Position numbers and translations under genes: made by a program. From Diplonema japonicum (Eukaryota > Euglenozoa > Diplonemea > Diplonemida > Diplonemidae): 64,000 bases of DNA. The notes under the pieces are model-generated. The model ran no database searches. It worked only from the letters and a program-made list of their open reading frames with translations, and was not told the origin of the DNA. The stretch lies in contig OZ025691.1 in the NCBI GenBank assembly GCA_964019335.1, forward strand, positions 372,001 to 436,000, given 5' to 3'. The first letter of the stretch is position 1, and each line of letters starts with the position of its first letter. Shown here one piece after another: positions 1-12,180 of the stretch.

Positions 1-1143
1 ACGCACTGGGCCAAGGGAGAGCCTTGGCGTGGTGAAGGTTGGAAAAGAGTCTGCTAAGGAAGTGGTGAAAACGGAATCGGAGGATGAAGAGTCGCAAGGT
101 GTTCGTGAGAAGGGGCGCAGCAGCACAGCCACGGTGTCCGGCTCTTCTCGGGAAAGCGAGCCGGAGCTGGAAGCGGAACCGGAGCCGGTGACGCCTCCAG
201 CGGGTCCAGAACCTCCACCCATAGCTGATATCGCAGTCGCAGTGGCGTCTACGCCTCACTGTGTTGACACGGCGAGACCAGAACGTAGAGTGAGTATTGC
301 GAATGAGGAGCCCACAGCAACGGATGTCTTTATATCCAGTCAGCCTTCTTCGCCCTTTGACACTCCGTATGAACATTTGTTGAAGGAGACGCCACGTGTG
401 CCCTGTTCCCCTTGGTCAGCTGACATCTATTCTGGTAGGTCTTTTGCCCCGCAGCCGCCGATTGACGTTGTTCCGAAACAAATTGCGATCCCCACGGTCC
501 CCCCGTTGCAGGCAGTGGTGGATGCGCAAAACCATCCGTTTCTTCGTCGTGATGAGCTGGCCGCACCTAAGCCGGTCCGGATAAAAGGAAGGAGGAGAAA
601 TGTGTACAAGAAAACGCTGCTGGAGGTGCAAGGCAACATCCAGCCAAACGATACTGGGGACTGGGTGTGGAAGATTAACAAGGAAAAGGGATCAAATGTG
701 AAGCCGCGAGTCTCCAGAGTCTGCGCCGTTGCCGAGACTTCCTTATGCCCACAGGTTGCCACTCTTGAAGAGGTTAGCCTCATTGCCAAGCTGCCTCCCG
801 ACATGCTCCCCCGCATCAGCCCTTCGAGAGACGCGGTCTCCCGCAAATGGAAATCTTCTGAAGGCACTTTTACCTATTCACGACATACATCCCCCAGGGC
901 TGCCCAGACGCAGATATGGGCTTTGCCAAGCATCTCTCCTGATTACCTCGCCCTCACAGCACCGCATATCTCCCCTGACACTGTCAGGGAGGTTTGTGCG
1001 ATGCGGATATGCTGATCACCTTCCGGTGACCAGTGGACTTTCTGGGTTCTTTTCTTTGTTCTTCTTCTCTTCCTCTGTTGTTCCCATTTTTTTTTTTAAA
1101 CATACAGGAGACACGAGAGGGACAAGCTAGACGGAAAGTCTAG
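1..1143 (+). CDS. Unknown Ser/Pro-rich protein, 3' part of gene
   Basis: The frame is open from base 2, so the true start lies upstream. About 330 residues are visible. The first half is acidic and rich in Glu, Ser and Pro; the second is basic and Ser-rich, with repeated 'ISP' motifs near the end. I recognise no domain and it is probably largely disordered. The exon frame reaches a stop at 1013-1015. A likely intron (GTTTGT donor at 992, pyrimidine tract, CAG ending 1107) would instead join 989-991 to 1108 in phase and end at TAG 1141-1143. The same CAG could be the trans-splice acceptor of the next gene, in which case this gene ends at 1015. Confidence 0.55.
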
Positions 1144-1177
1144 AAGGAGGCAAAAGGGAAAAAGGAAAGGACGTAAG

Positions 1178-3159
<1,982 letters not shown>

Positions 3160-3414
3160 CACACATTGAACTAATTATCTTTTTTGTTGTTGTTGTTGTT
3201 TTTTGTTGCTGTTTCCCCCCCCTTTTTTTTTCTGTCTCTTTTCTTCTCTTCTCTGTAAGCCACTCTATCATTTCCCGGGTGAAAGAAAGAAGAAAGAAAG
3301 GAAGAAAGAAAGAAAAAAGGGAGCATAATAAAGTTTTTTTTTTCCCCCAACGACACCCTTCTTTTCTTTTCTTTTCTTTTTTTTTTTCCCGGGTGGTGGG
3401 ATCACGTTGTTCGC

Positions 3415-3560
3415 TGTTGACCTCCTCGTCAGTAGCACCCAAGCGGAGGAAAGCAGTGCAGATGCTCAGGGTGGCGAACAGGCAGCAAACTGCACGAGTG
3501 CAGAATTTTGATTACCCGGGGCGCCCCAGCTGGGGTGATGCGGAGTGTTTATCTCTTATA
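3415..3560 (+). repeat. Interspersed repeat family R1, copy 1
   Basis: Shares the core GCAGATGCTCAGGGTG followed by GCGAACAGGCAGCA with the copies near 7165 and 43655. A second part, 3788-3840, resembles 43792-43845 (a 'cgcaatcaaagccccat' type stretch). Confidence 0.7.
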
Positions 3561-4200
3561 CATATTCCTCCCCCCCCCCTCCCCCTCCCCCTCCACCCCC
3601 CTCGCTCTGCAGTTCCCCCCACAATAGGGGGACGCCTGTCTTCTGGGACAAACTTAAGAGGTTTACAGTGTATTTATAAGAAAAGAAAAATTTTTAATTT
3701 CTTGTATTTTTTTTTAAGGATTTATTTTTCTTTGAAATTTTTGTTGTACCCCCCCCCCCCTTCACCCATTAAAATATTTTTTGCGCGCTTACGTTGCACG
3801 CTTAACGCTACCTAGTGTCGCAATCAAAGCCCCATTTTTGTTAGTGTCTTTGCGAAGCAAAAAAAAAAAAAAACTATAAAAAAAGAAAAACGGGGGGGGT
3901 ATGGGGTGAGGATAACAGTGCTTTATATTTTTTAAATTGTTTTTCTTTATGTTACGCAGTTATATAAAGAACGGGGATGGGGGGGGGGGGGGGGGAGAGG
4001 GAGGGGAGTGTGATTAGCATGGGAGGATTCGGAGAAGGGGAAGTGTTGGCTGAGTTTCATTGTTTTCTTGTTTATATTTTTCTTTTTTTCTAAAGACTTT
4101 TTTGTCAGTCGGTCGGTACCCCATCCCCCCCCCTTTTTTTTACCCATTCCCAAAATAGGTTCGAACTGAATTCTCCATCAAAAAAAGGAAAATCGTTTTT

Positions 4201-4256
4201 TTTTTTTTAGGCGATCCTGTCACATACTGCAGGTTCCCTTCAAAGACATCTTTTTT
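4201..4256 (-). repeat. Short A-tailed repeat R2, copy 1
   Basis: Read on the - strand it ends CAGGATCGCCTAA plus an A run. The sequence before this (…GGGAACCTGCAGTATGTGA) resembles a second copy at 33927-33970. The end matches the 3' end of the retroelement remnant at 50335. Confidence 0.6.
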
Positions 4257-5479
4257 TCTTTTTTTTTTTTTTTTTTTTTTTTCTAAACACCGTCCTCATC
4301 ATTCAGTTCAAGGCCCCCCCTTTTTTTTGTAAACCAATTCTTTCTTTTATAACCTTTCTTATTTGGACTCCTTTTTTTTTATTTAAAAAGGTGGGGGTGG
4401 GGTTTCGTTAGCTACACACATCTCTTCGCTTCCTTAATCGCGAATTCTTTTATGTCTTTTTTTTTCCTTTTTTTTTTTGTAACAAAAGGTACGCAACATA
4501 TCTTCTATTTTCAGTCGCCTGGGAGGGGTTCTTTTTTTTTTTTTTTTTAAACCCATAAAGGACCGCAGTTTGAATGCAAAGATTTATGGGCGATAAAGCC
4601 TTCAGTTATTCAAAAAAAAGTCGCGCAATAAGGCCCCTCTTTAAAGAGTGGGCATGCAGAACACTAAAAATACCTTAGCAGAATTTAAAAAAAAAAAAAA
4701 AAAAAGAAAATTTAGACTGATATTATCAGCTCCGGTCCTTTGTGGGTTAATTTTGATACCCACAACCTTTTTCTTTTTGCAAGGTCATCGCACTTGTGAT
4801 CGGCCTTGGGAACCTGTATGTGCATAGTCCCCTTAGAAAAAAGGAAGGGAGAAAAAAAAAAAAAAAGAAAGGCAACTCTGCTGATGGAAAGTGCCATCAC
4901 ATCACGTCTATTCATTCCTACAGACGGCCCGCTTGCTAAAAGAAAAAGAAAAAAAAAGAAAAAAACGGAGAGAGAAAGAGAGGGGGGGAATGGCTGTCGC
5001 AAACTTTAAAAAAAAAGAAATATAAGCAACCCGGACGTCTTCTTCGGTAAGGTTTTCGCACCCGTAGTAGTAGCTCACGCAACAAAAGAGTTATGGGTCG
5101 GGGAGGTTAAAATTTGACAAGAAGAGGCCCAGGGGAAGAGGGGAAAAAAAAAAGGGGGAGGAAAGGTGCTTGTGTGCACAAAAAAAAAAAAAAAAAAAAA
5201 AAAAGAGGTAGTGGAAATATATATATTTTACTGGGACACGTTAACAGTTTTTTTTTTTTTTTTTTATCCACGTACTTTTTGCGAATAACTATTTTTTTTT
5301 CGAGTGAACAAATGTATTTTCTTTTCAACAACAAAAAGTATCCTCACAGTGCCACAAGAAAGGCAGAAGGAAGACTCGGGCTTAGAAACAGGAAGCGTGT
5401 TTTGAGCGAGGCCCGCTCCATTTCCCTAGTTTCTTCAAACACGCGTACCACCGTTGTTTTTTTTTTTTTTTTTTTCCCC

Positions 5480-5670
5480 CTCGTTAGTACCGTTAGTTGC
5501 ACCCAGGCACCCTAGTGGAAAGACGTTGCATTGCAGATGCTCAGGGGTGACGAAAACTGCACAAATCCTGGTCACCCAACTGAAAGCTACAGCCCGACCG
5601 AAGTTCGCCGTAAGGACAGTGCTAGGGCGCCACCAGCACTGGCCTCCTTTATCCCTTATTTATATACATT
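5480..5670 (+). repeat. Interspersed repeat family R1, copy 2
   Basis: Contains GCAGATGCTCAGGGGTGACGA and, further on, AGGGCGCCACCAGCACTGGC, matching the same two blocks in the copy at 7075-7372. Confidence 0.7.
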
Positions 5671-5739
5671 TTTTTCTTTTTTTTTTTTTTTTTTTGAAGA
5701 GGCGGACCCTCAGCCCTTCCGTAGAAAAAAAAGAGAAGG

Positions 5740-5783
<44 letters not shown>

Positions 5784-5816
5784 TGTAAAATATTGTATGA
5801 AAAATGTCAGACTGCC

Positions 5817-5851
<35 letters not shown>

Positions 5852-5983
5852 AGGAAAAAATAAAAAAAACTCCTTTCAAAACCTTTTAAAAGAATACCCG
5901 CGGAACAGGAAATGGTCCGGCATAACGAATACCCTGACGTGGGAAAAAAAACTCGGCATTTTTTTTTTTTTTTTTTTTTTTGC

Positions 5984-6080
5984 ATGAACAAGAAAAACAA
6001 TATATTGATAATGAATTGTTAGTGCTAAGAATTGTTGGGCTTATCCTTCTACAGGTTGGCTCCGGTTGTGCACAAATAAC
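5984..6080 (+). repeat. Interspersed repeat R3, copy 1
   Basis: ATGAACAAGAAAAACAATAT, a short AT stretch, GGTTGGCTCCGG and TTGTGCACAAATAAC recur in the same order at 57287-57350. Confidence 0.55.
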
Positions 6081-7026
6081 AATCAACCGGACTCTTTTTT
6101 TTCATTTTTTACAGTATCCAGGTTTCTTCTACCCAGTACTTGAAGAAAAGAGGGAGAAAAAAAAAGTTTTTTTTTTTGTTGTTCTGTTTTCCTTTCTTTT
6201 ATTTTCTGGCTCGCGATACAAAAAAGAAAAATAGAAAAACGGGACCAAAATGTATAGTCCCTGACTAAGAAAAAGGGGGGTTAAAAAAAAAAAAGAAAAA
6301 AAAGGGGGGATGCGAGACCACCGAAAGCAGGAGAATCGCTGTTCAAGAAATCTTCAATTTCGTCTTTTAATATTTCTTTTTTTTTTTATTTCCACTGCTG
6401 ATGATGCCTATGAGTAACCACAAGGCCTGAATGGAAAAGAAAGAAAAAAAAAAAAAGAGAGAGAGAAAGGGAAGAAAAAGGAGGAAGCGTTGTTCCCCTT
6501 TTTTTTTAATATGCATTTTAAGTGATTTTTTTTTTGTTTTTTTTTTTTTGTATTTTCTTCTTTGAGTGCTGTACGTGCTGTTTCTTTAAGGGAAAAAAAA
6601 AAAAAAAAAAAGAAACACGTCCATAACAAATTCTTTTTTTTTTTGATCGGGATTTATCTTTTCATCACAAACAAAAAAATAATGGGGGGGGTTGCTAACA
6701 AAAAAAGGAGAGTGTCCAAAAACGAAGATTTTTTTCTTCACCCTTCTACAACTACCGAAATTACATAAAAGCTCCATAACAAAGGTTTTCCCGGTGGTTA
6801 ACGGTTTTTTTTTTTTAATTGTTATTGAGCAAGGACATCCTTTTTTTTTTTTTTCCTCTTTGTTTCTCTGACGATCCGAGCTTGTCCCCCGATTGTAATT
6901 AAAACCAGTTGACATCGATTAACCAGCAACTATGAACCTAATTAGATAAACCAAAAAATGGGGGAAAGAAAATCCCTTTTTTTTTTTTTAAAAAAGATCT
7001 TTTTGGGAGGGGCTTTTTTTTTTTAC

Positions 7027-7057
<31 letters not shown>

Positions 7058-7074
7058 TCCCCGGAAGGCGGGGA

Positions 7075-7372
7075 TAACATGGAGAAATAAAAGAAGTACA
7101 TCAGATGTGACATGTTGTTGACCTCGTCGGTCATCACTGGTAACGCCGGAGTGGAAGAACAGATTGCAGATGCTCAGGGTGACGAACAGGCAGCACGATG
7201 GCATGCGCCCCGGCTGGGGTTGAGCTGCACACCTCACGCATTAAGGACATGACTGCGGAAGGCAGAAGAAGCTACAGCTGCCAAGGTGCTCCCCCCCCCC
7301 CCCCCGTAATCAAGTAGACAGTTCCTTGTAAAGGGCGCCACCAACACTGGCCACCTTATATCTCTTGTATCG
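7075..7372 (+). repeat. Interspersed repeat family R1, copy 3 (longest)
   Basis: The fullest copy in the window. It carries, in order, AGAAGTACATCAGATGT, the GATGCTCAGGGTGACGAACA core, a GCATTAAGGACA block, a GAAGCTACA block, AATCAAGTAGACA and GGGCGCCACCAACACTGGC. It lies just upstream of the gene at 7560. Confidence 0.75.
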
Positions 7373-7559
7373 GAGTTCCGCCCCTTCCCCCATTGTTTAC
7401 CCTCGTTTTACATTTTAACTCCGCTCTTCTGGAAGAAAAAAAAAAAAAAGAGAAACCACACAGAAGGGGGGTGGAGGGGGGGGCGGAAAGGTGGGACAAG
7501 AAAAAAAAAAAAAGAAGAAAAAAAATCCTACCCTCTCAACAAGGAGGGGGGAGCGATAA

Positions 7560-9080
7560 ATGTCCACCACAGTTGTTGTTCTTGTAGTTGTAACGGGGGT
7601 CGTGGGTCTTGGCACGCTGGCATACTGCGCGTACAGAAGATACGCCAAGATCAGGGCAAGACGAGCAGGCGATTTAGATAGCCCACTGCTCAGAGGCGAC
7701 AAAGATGGTAAAAAAGAGAAAAAGAACAAAGACCCAGTCATCAGCCTGTTGTACAACCAAGTCAAAGAACTACAAGATCAAAAGCTCCGCCTAGACCCCG
7801 AGCACAGCAGGCTAATACAGCAAGACACCGTAAACAGGAAAATCTTCGAGCAGCTGAACAACCAGCAGAAACACATCAACGAGGTAATCAACAGCCAGGA
7901 CAAAATCCTGAGGGAGCAGATGCAGAAAATCGACCTGATAGAAAGACAGGAGGAGTGCATGATAGACAAGATAGACGAGTTCATGAGGGAGACAATCCAA
8001 GAAGCCGCCAAAGAAATACACAACGAGACAGAGTACCACCATTACAGACATAGAAAATTGCAGCAAACATTACTGCAGCAGACTGCTGACCGGACTGCGG
8101 GGCTGATTGACACTGCAGGAATGGAGAAGCAGATCAATGAGCTTCGGACAATGTTCCAACGCACTCAGGATGACAGACAGAAGATAGTCTCTACCTTGTC
8201 CGCCCTGCAAACACAAGGCCCCCGTTACGGACCCGTGGAGGTGGGAAGCATGGCAACTGGCGGAAACCCACTCCTGCAGCAACAACAACAAATACAACTA
8301 CAACAACAGCAACTACAGCTACTACAACAACAACAGCAGCCTGTCGAGCAGCCAATATCACCCACTTCAACAGCAAGCCCCATGAACGGTGACCGACCAC
8401 CTATAAATATTGGATCTCTTCGATCCGACCCACGCCTCCCCACGTCTCCTTTCAAAGTTCAAAACCCGAACTCGAGGAAGCAGACTGGTAGTGACAAACA
8501 AGACCCATTAGCACCCACATTCCCATATCCTTATATAAAAACCGATCAAGATGAGGACTACGGCCATGCAGTGGTACATGGCTCACCAAGAGGGGCTGAT
8601 GTAGCCGATGGGATGAAGTCTTACAGTATGCAGTCCAGCACTATGATGAGCATGAAGGTCCCGCCTGCATTGCGTAAGAAGCGTGCTGCTGAGCGTGACA
8701 AAGAACGAAACGACGGGATGTACGGTGGGCACTCTGCAGGTGGTGAGGATGACTGGTGGAGGGGGCTCATGGCATCTAAAGCTTCCCCTCTGCGTCCTGA
8801 AAACACCTTCGCTTCTTTGCAGCGCAATGCGGATGCCTCTGTCTCTCGGGTTGAGCAGTCTATCCTTGGGGAGTCGAAGCAGGGTCAGACCCCCGACGAG
8901 CCCACCGACTATGTTAAGCCCTTGTCGAGGGCGTCATCTTACATCTCGTCCAAGCGGCCCTCCCACACCTACGACCCCCCCGACGCTACGTCACTTGTAG
9001 ATGATGATGGTGAGGACGACGACGACGATCTAGCACGGACCATCCCCACGGCATTCACTATTAAACAGCTTGGGGCGTAG
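7560..9080 (+). CDS. N-terminally membrane-anchored coiled-coil protein
   Basis: 506 residues in one exon. A hydrophobic segment at about 4-24 is followed by a basic stretch (YRRYAKIRARR), the pattern of a single signal-anchor with a cytosolic C-terminus. Residues about 60-215 are predicted coiled coil. A Gln-rich patch follows (about 238-262), then a Ser/Pro-rich, probably disordered tail with an acidic Asp cluster near 485. I recognise no catalytic motif. The layout suits an organelle tether or scaffold, which is inference only. A purine-rich leader precedes the ATG. Confidence 0.8.
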   Translation: MSTTVVVLVVVTGVVGLGTLAYCAYRRYAKIRARRAGDLDSPLLRGDKDGKKEKKNKDPVISLLYNQVKELQDQKLRLDPEHSRLIQQDTVNRKIFEQLNNQQKHINEVINSQDKILREQMQKIDLIERQEECMIDKIDEFMRETIQEAAKEIHNETEYHHYRHRKLQQTLLQQTADRTAGLIDTAGMEKQINELRTMFQRTQDDRQKIVSTLSALQTQGPRYGPVEVGSMATGGNPLLQQQQQIQLQQQQLQLLQQQQQPVEQPISPTSTASPMNGDRPPINIGSLRSDPRLPTSPFKVQNPNSRKQTGSDKQDPLAPTFPYPYIKTDQDEDYGHAVVHGSPRGADVADGMKSYSMQSSTMMSMKVPPALRKKRAAERDKERNDGMYGGHSAGGEDDWWRGLMASKASPLRPENTFASLQRNADASVSRVEQSILGESKQGQTPDEPTDYVKPLSRASSYISSKRPSHTYDPPDATSLVDDDGEDDDDDLARTIPTAFTIKQLGA

Positions 9081-9141
9081 TTTTTTTTCCGTTTTTTTTT
9101 TTTTTTCTTTCTTGTCAGTTGTAGTAACGTGTTATAATAAG

Positions 9142-9174
<33 letters not shown>

Positions 9175-9250
9175 AGATAGATATACGACTTTTTTTTTCC
9201 CCTCGGCCTTTTTTTAAATATTTTTTAAGCAAAATATTTTTTGATTTTTC

Positions 9251-9272
9251 AATGTTTTTTTTTTTTTACCAG
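9251..9272 (+). promoter_or_regulatory. Predicted trans-splice acceptor
   Basis: A T run ending ACCAG, then 64 bases of almost pure purine leader before ATG 9337. There is no in-frame upstream exon to join. Confidence 0.5.
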
Positions 9273-9336
9273 AGAGGAGGGGGGAGGAGGGAAAAGAAAA
9301 CACACAAAAAAAAAAGAAAAAGGAACAAAAAAGAAA

Positions 9337-9861
9337 ATGGAAGAGGAAAACCATGCGCTGCGGCGGAAATTAGCAAAGAAGACCTCTAGGGTGGAGGGTT
9401 TATTGAGAGAGCTTGACGAAAGCATGGCGAAGGAGCAACGGGCGGTCGGCGAAGCGGAGGGTTTGCGCAGCGCGGTGGCGACCCTGCACGAAAAGATGCT
9501 GGAAGAGAGGGAAGGTGCGGCGAAGAGAGAAAAAGAACTGGAGAAGAAAATTCAGATTGCAGGCAGCCACCCTAGACTGGAAGAAACGGTGGCTGTCTTG
9601 AAAGAAACCGCACGCCGAAAGGACGAAGAGCTCAAAGACCTCATCGCCACGAACCGCTCTATCAACGACACAACAGAGATCCTCGCCTTGCGGGAGATCT
9701 TATCTGCAAAAGAAGCCGCCTTGCAACAAACCCAGCTCCAGCTTTTAAAGTTCAAACGCCGTTGCGATAAATACGAACAGGTAGCGGGTGATGTAGATGC
9801 CTTGCGTGCCATGCTTGCTGACAAAGACGCTACCATTCTCCGATTGTCCACAGCACATTGA
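9337..9861 (+). CDS. Small coiled-coil protein
   Basis: 174 residues, one exon. ATG 9337 follows an A/G-only leader; an upstream in-frame codon at 9241 would add only a Lys/Phe low-complexity run and is unlikely to be used. Nearly the whole protein is charged heptad-like helix rich in Glu, Lys, Arg, Ala and Leu, with one break near residue 85. No family is recognised. Confidence 0.75.
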   Translation: MEEENHALRRKLAKKTSRVEGLLRELDESMAKEQRAVGEAEGLRSAVATLHEKMLEEREGAAKREKELEKKIQIAGSHPRLEETVAVLKETARRKDEELKDLIATNRSINDTTEILALREILSAKEAALQQTQLQLLKFKRRCDKYEQVAGDVDALRAMLADKDATILRLSTAH

Positions 9862-9925
9862 ATTTTTTTTTTTTTTTTTTCCCCCGGATTTTGTAACCCT
9901 CAAAAAGCTTGGAAAAAAAAAAAAA

Positions 9926-10515
9926 ATGAAACTTTTAATATCCAAAGCCATGCAGCGGTGCTGTGCCTTAAGGCATCAGCACCGGTTTGGCAGTCTACGG
10001 GACAGAATGAACTCAAAGAAAACCGTGGATTCGTTTGAGGCTGAGGTACAGCAGCTCAACCAAGACATAGAAAACCTGGACAGAAGAGAGACGGGGTTTG
10101 CAGAGATAGATAGACAAGCCAGGCAAGCTGAAGAGGTCGTCGGTGCCATGACGGAGGAGGAGATCAAAGAGAATCAGGAGATCATCAAAAGGTGTGGAGG
10201 GGGAGAATAAGAAGAAGAAGAAGAAAAAAAAAAAATAGAATGCTTGTAAGAGGGCTGCGCGCTGCGGTGGTAGTGATCCTCGGCTTTTGGATGGTGATGG
10301 TGGCTTACCGTAGAAAACGACAGGAAGTATGTGCACAATAATAAAAAAAAAGAAAAGAAAATAAAAAAATAAAAAACCTAAAGATTGAAGAGAAGAAAAA
10401 AGCACTCGAACTTGAGAACGGTCCCAAGGACGTTTCGGAATCGCTTTTAGAGTTCCAAAAAGCTTTCGAAGACGCGGTTGTGGAGAAAGAAAAGGATGGC
10501 GAGGAAGACGCATGA
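9926..10515 (+). CDS. Probable mitochondrial single-pass membrane protein, three exons
   Basis: Exons 9926-10191, 10239-10326 and 10384-10515 give 161 residues. The introns are 47 and 57 nt, start GTGTGG and GTATGT, are A/G-rich and end TAG and AAG; both joins keep the frame. Residues 1-32 are rich in Arg, Lys, Gln and His without acids, typical of a mitochondrial presequence. A Glu-rich helix follows (about 35-88). A transmembrane helix lies near 97-112 (AAVVVILGFWMVMV), then a basic stop-transfer motif YRRKRQ and a charged C-terminal helix. I infer an inner-membrane protein but cannot name a family. If the second join were wrong, exons 2 and 3 would form a separate 72-residue protein from ATG 10240. 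Confidence 0.65.
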
Positions 10516-10600
10516 TTGCGCGCCCCCCCTTTTTTTTTTATTCCCCAAAAAAAAAAAGAAAAAAAAAAGAAAAAAAAGCGGGGGAGAAAAAAAAAAAAAA

Positions 10601-11821
10601 ATGGCATGGGCAGGACAAATTCTTAAATATGAGGATTTCGACTGGGATGCAGCATCGCAGATAGGAATGGGTGCCCTGGCAAAGGTGTACCGGGTGAAAT
10701 ACCTCAAAGACGGAAAGGACTACGCAATAAAGGTGGTTTCAAAACTGGTCCTTGTACACGAGAACAAGGTGGACGCCGCAATGAACGAAAAGACGCTGAT
10801 GCAAAGCCTGTACACAGAGCGGGAGATCTGCCAGCTGATGGGCACCTTGCAAACCGAAGAAGACCTATTCTTCGTTATGGAATATTTCCCGAAAGGGAAC
10901 CTCGAAATGCTGTCAATAAGAAAATCCCTAAGCAGACGCGTCGTCGCGGAGATCACATCGCAAATCGTTAAAGGCCTCGAAAAGATTCACGCAAAGGGAT
11001 ACGTCCATAGAGATATAAAACCGGAAAATATTTGTATCAGGGATGATGGGAGCGTGGCCATCATCGATTTCGACACCTGTACCAAATGCACCGACATGCC
11101 CGTCCCCAACACCATCGTGACAAAGTCCATCCACGAACTTTCACCTGAAGAAAACGCAAGAAAATACAGCGTCTCGGAGATCCAATCCATACGGAGGAAA
11201 ACCCAACAGTTTGCAGGGACCGCTCAATATATTTCACCGGAAATGCTCGATTCCTGCACGTGGAGCTATTCGTCTGACATATGGGCTCTCGGGTGCGTTG
11301 TTTACCAGATCTCCACCGGCGTCGCTGCATTCTCCGGACCAGGCCAGTTTGATGTCTTTCGAAAAATCGTAAAAGGAACCATCGATTTCTCTTTAGTCAC
11401 CGACCCTGTAGTTAATTCGTTCTGTCAAAACGTTATGGTTTTGAACCCTGTTGACCGGCTCGGTGTGGTGGGGTCGAAACCCGGAGAGGCGGGTTACTTA
11501 TCTGGGATAAAAGAACACGAGCTGTTCAACGATATCGATTGGGAGCGGAACGACCATTCTCACGTGCTCGCGGAGGAACCTGAGGAGGACAAGATTTACA
11601 TCGAGAAGATGGTCGGGTCAACCCCGAGCGACCCTTTTGATGAATGGATCGCCAAGAAAACCACGCCTGCACCCCCTCCCACCACATCTAACCCACCACC
11701 GGCACCTGAAGATGCCAGCATAACCGAGCGTGCGGCCTGTGTTGAAGAAGATTTAAATGTAATAGATGATGTCGGCACCGCCAGCTTCAAACCGTTTCTA
11801 TTTCCATCCAGGGAGAGTTGA
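10601..11821 (+). CDS. PDK1-like AGC-type protein kinase with DFD motif
   Basis: 406 residues from ATG 10601, after a poly-A leader. Kinase landmarks: glycine loop IGMGALAKVY (21-30), AIK with Lys44, HRDIKPEN (136-143), DFD at 156-158 where DFG is usual, GTAQYISPEM (206-215) and SSDIWALGCVVYQ (224-236). GTAQY[VI]SPE and the DIWALGC block are typical of 3-phosphoinositide-dependent kinase 1, which phosphorylates activation loops of other AGC kinases. Differences from PDK1: the activation loop has an insertion (about 159-204), the residue aligned with the autophosphorylated Ser is Gln203, and the Pro-rich tail has no PH domain. Metal-binding Asp156 and catalytic Asp138 remain, so activity is plausible. 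Confidence 0.85.
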   Translation: MAWAGQILKYEDFDWDAASQIGMGALAKVYRVKYLKDGKDYAIKVVSKLVLVHENKVDAAMNEKTLMQSLYTEREICQLMGTLQTEEDLFFVMEYFPKGNLEMLSIRKSLSRRVVAEITSQIVKGLEKIHAKGYVHRDIKPENICIRDDGSVAIIDFDTCTKCTDMPVPNTIVTKSIHELSPEENARKYSVSEIQSIRRKTQQFAGTAQYISPEMLDSCTWSYSSDIWALGCVVYQISTGVAAFSGPGQFDVFRKIVKGTIDFSLVTDPVVNSFCQNVMVLNPVDRLGVVGSKPGEAGYLSGIKEHELFNDIDWERNDHSHVLAEEPEEDKIYIEKMVGSTPSDPFDEWIAKKTTPAPPPTTSNPPPAPEDASITERAACVEEDLNVIDDVGTASFKPFLFPSRES

Positions 11822-12180
11822 AATTTAATTTTTAAGATAAGAAAAAGAAAGAAAAATAAGGTTTAAAGTGTTTTTTTTTTTTACCCCCTCCTTTTTTTTT
11901 TTTCTCCCCCAGGTTTGATTGCTCTCCCGTCCTGCTTTGTGCTCATCAGGGATGTTCTGGTGTAATTGAGTGGGTCGTACTTTCCTTCGTCTTGCCTTTT
12001 TGCAAGTTTCGGTCCTTTTCTTGGTATGCTCTCCTTTGAAGCTACCGTGAGCAGGTCGATGAGTCCCTTTCTCACCGAAAAAAAAGATCTTATCCCACAG
12101 CGTCGGGGAGGGGAGGGGAAAGGGTAGAGGAGGGGAATAATTAAAAAAAAGAAAAAAAAAAAAAAAAGAAAGAAAGAAAC
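11822..12180. other. Intergenic spacer with pyrimidine tract
   Basis: Holds two T-rich tracts, the second ending CCCCCAG at about 11912. A roughly 270-base mixed leader follows, then an A/G-only run before ATG 12181. No gene is seen. Confidence 0.6.

Larger units (their letters stand above)
3160..7559. other. 4.4-kb non-coding spacer, low complexity with interspersed repeats
   Basis: No credible gene is seen on either strand. The region is dominated by T, A, C and G homopolymers. It holds three copies of an interspersed repeat (around 3415-3560, 5480-5670 and 7075-7372), one short A-tailed repeat in minus orientation (4201-4256) and one copy of another repeat (5984-6080). It divides the first two genes from the 7.5-32.5 kb array. 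Confidence 0.75.

Noticed and set aside
992-1107. Treating 992-1107 firmly as a cis intron
   Set aside because: The same AG may be the trans-splice acceptor of the gene at 1178; sequence alone cannot decide, so both are stated in the gene entry.
4150-4175. GGTTCGAACTG resembling a tRNA B box
   Set aside because: No matching A box, cloverleaf or discriminator context within the right distance.
5454-5987. Phe/Lys-rich frames around 5.4-6.0 kb
   Set aside because: Translations of T and A runs and of repeat R1.
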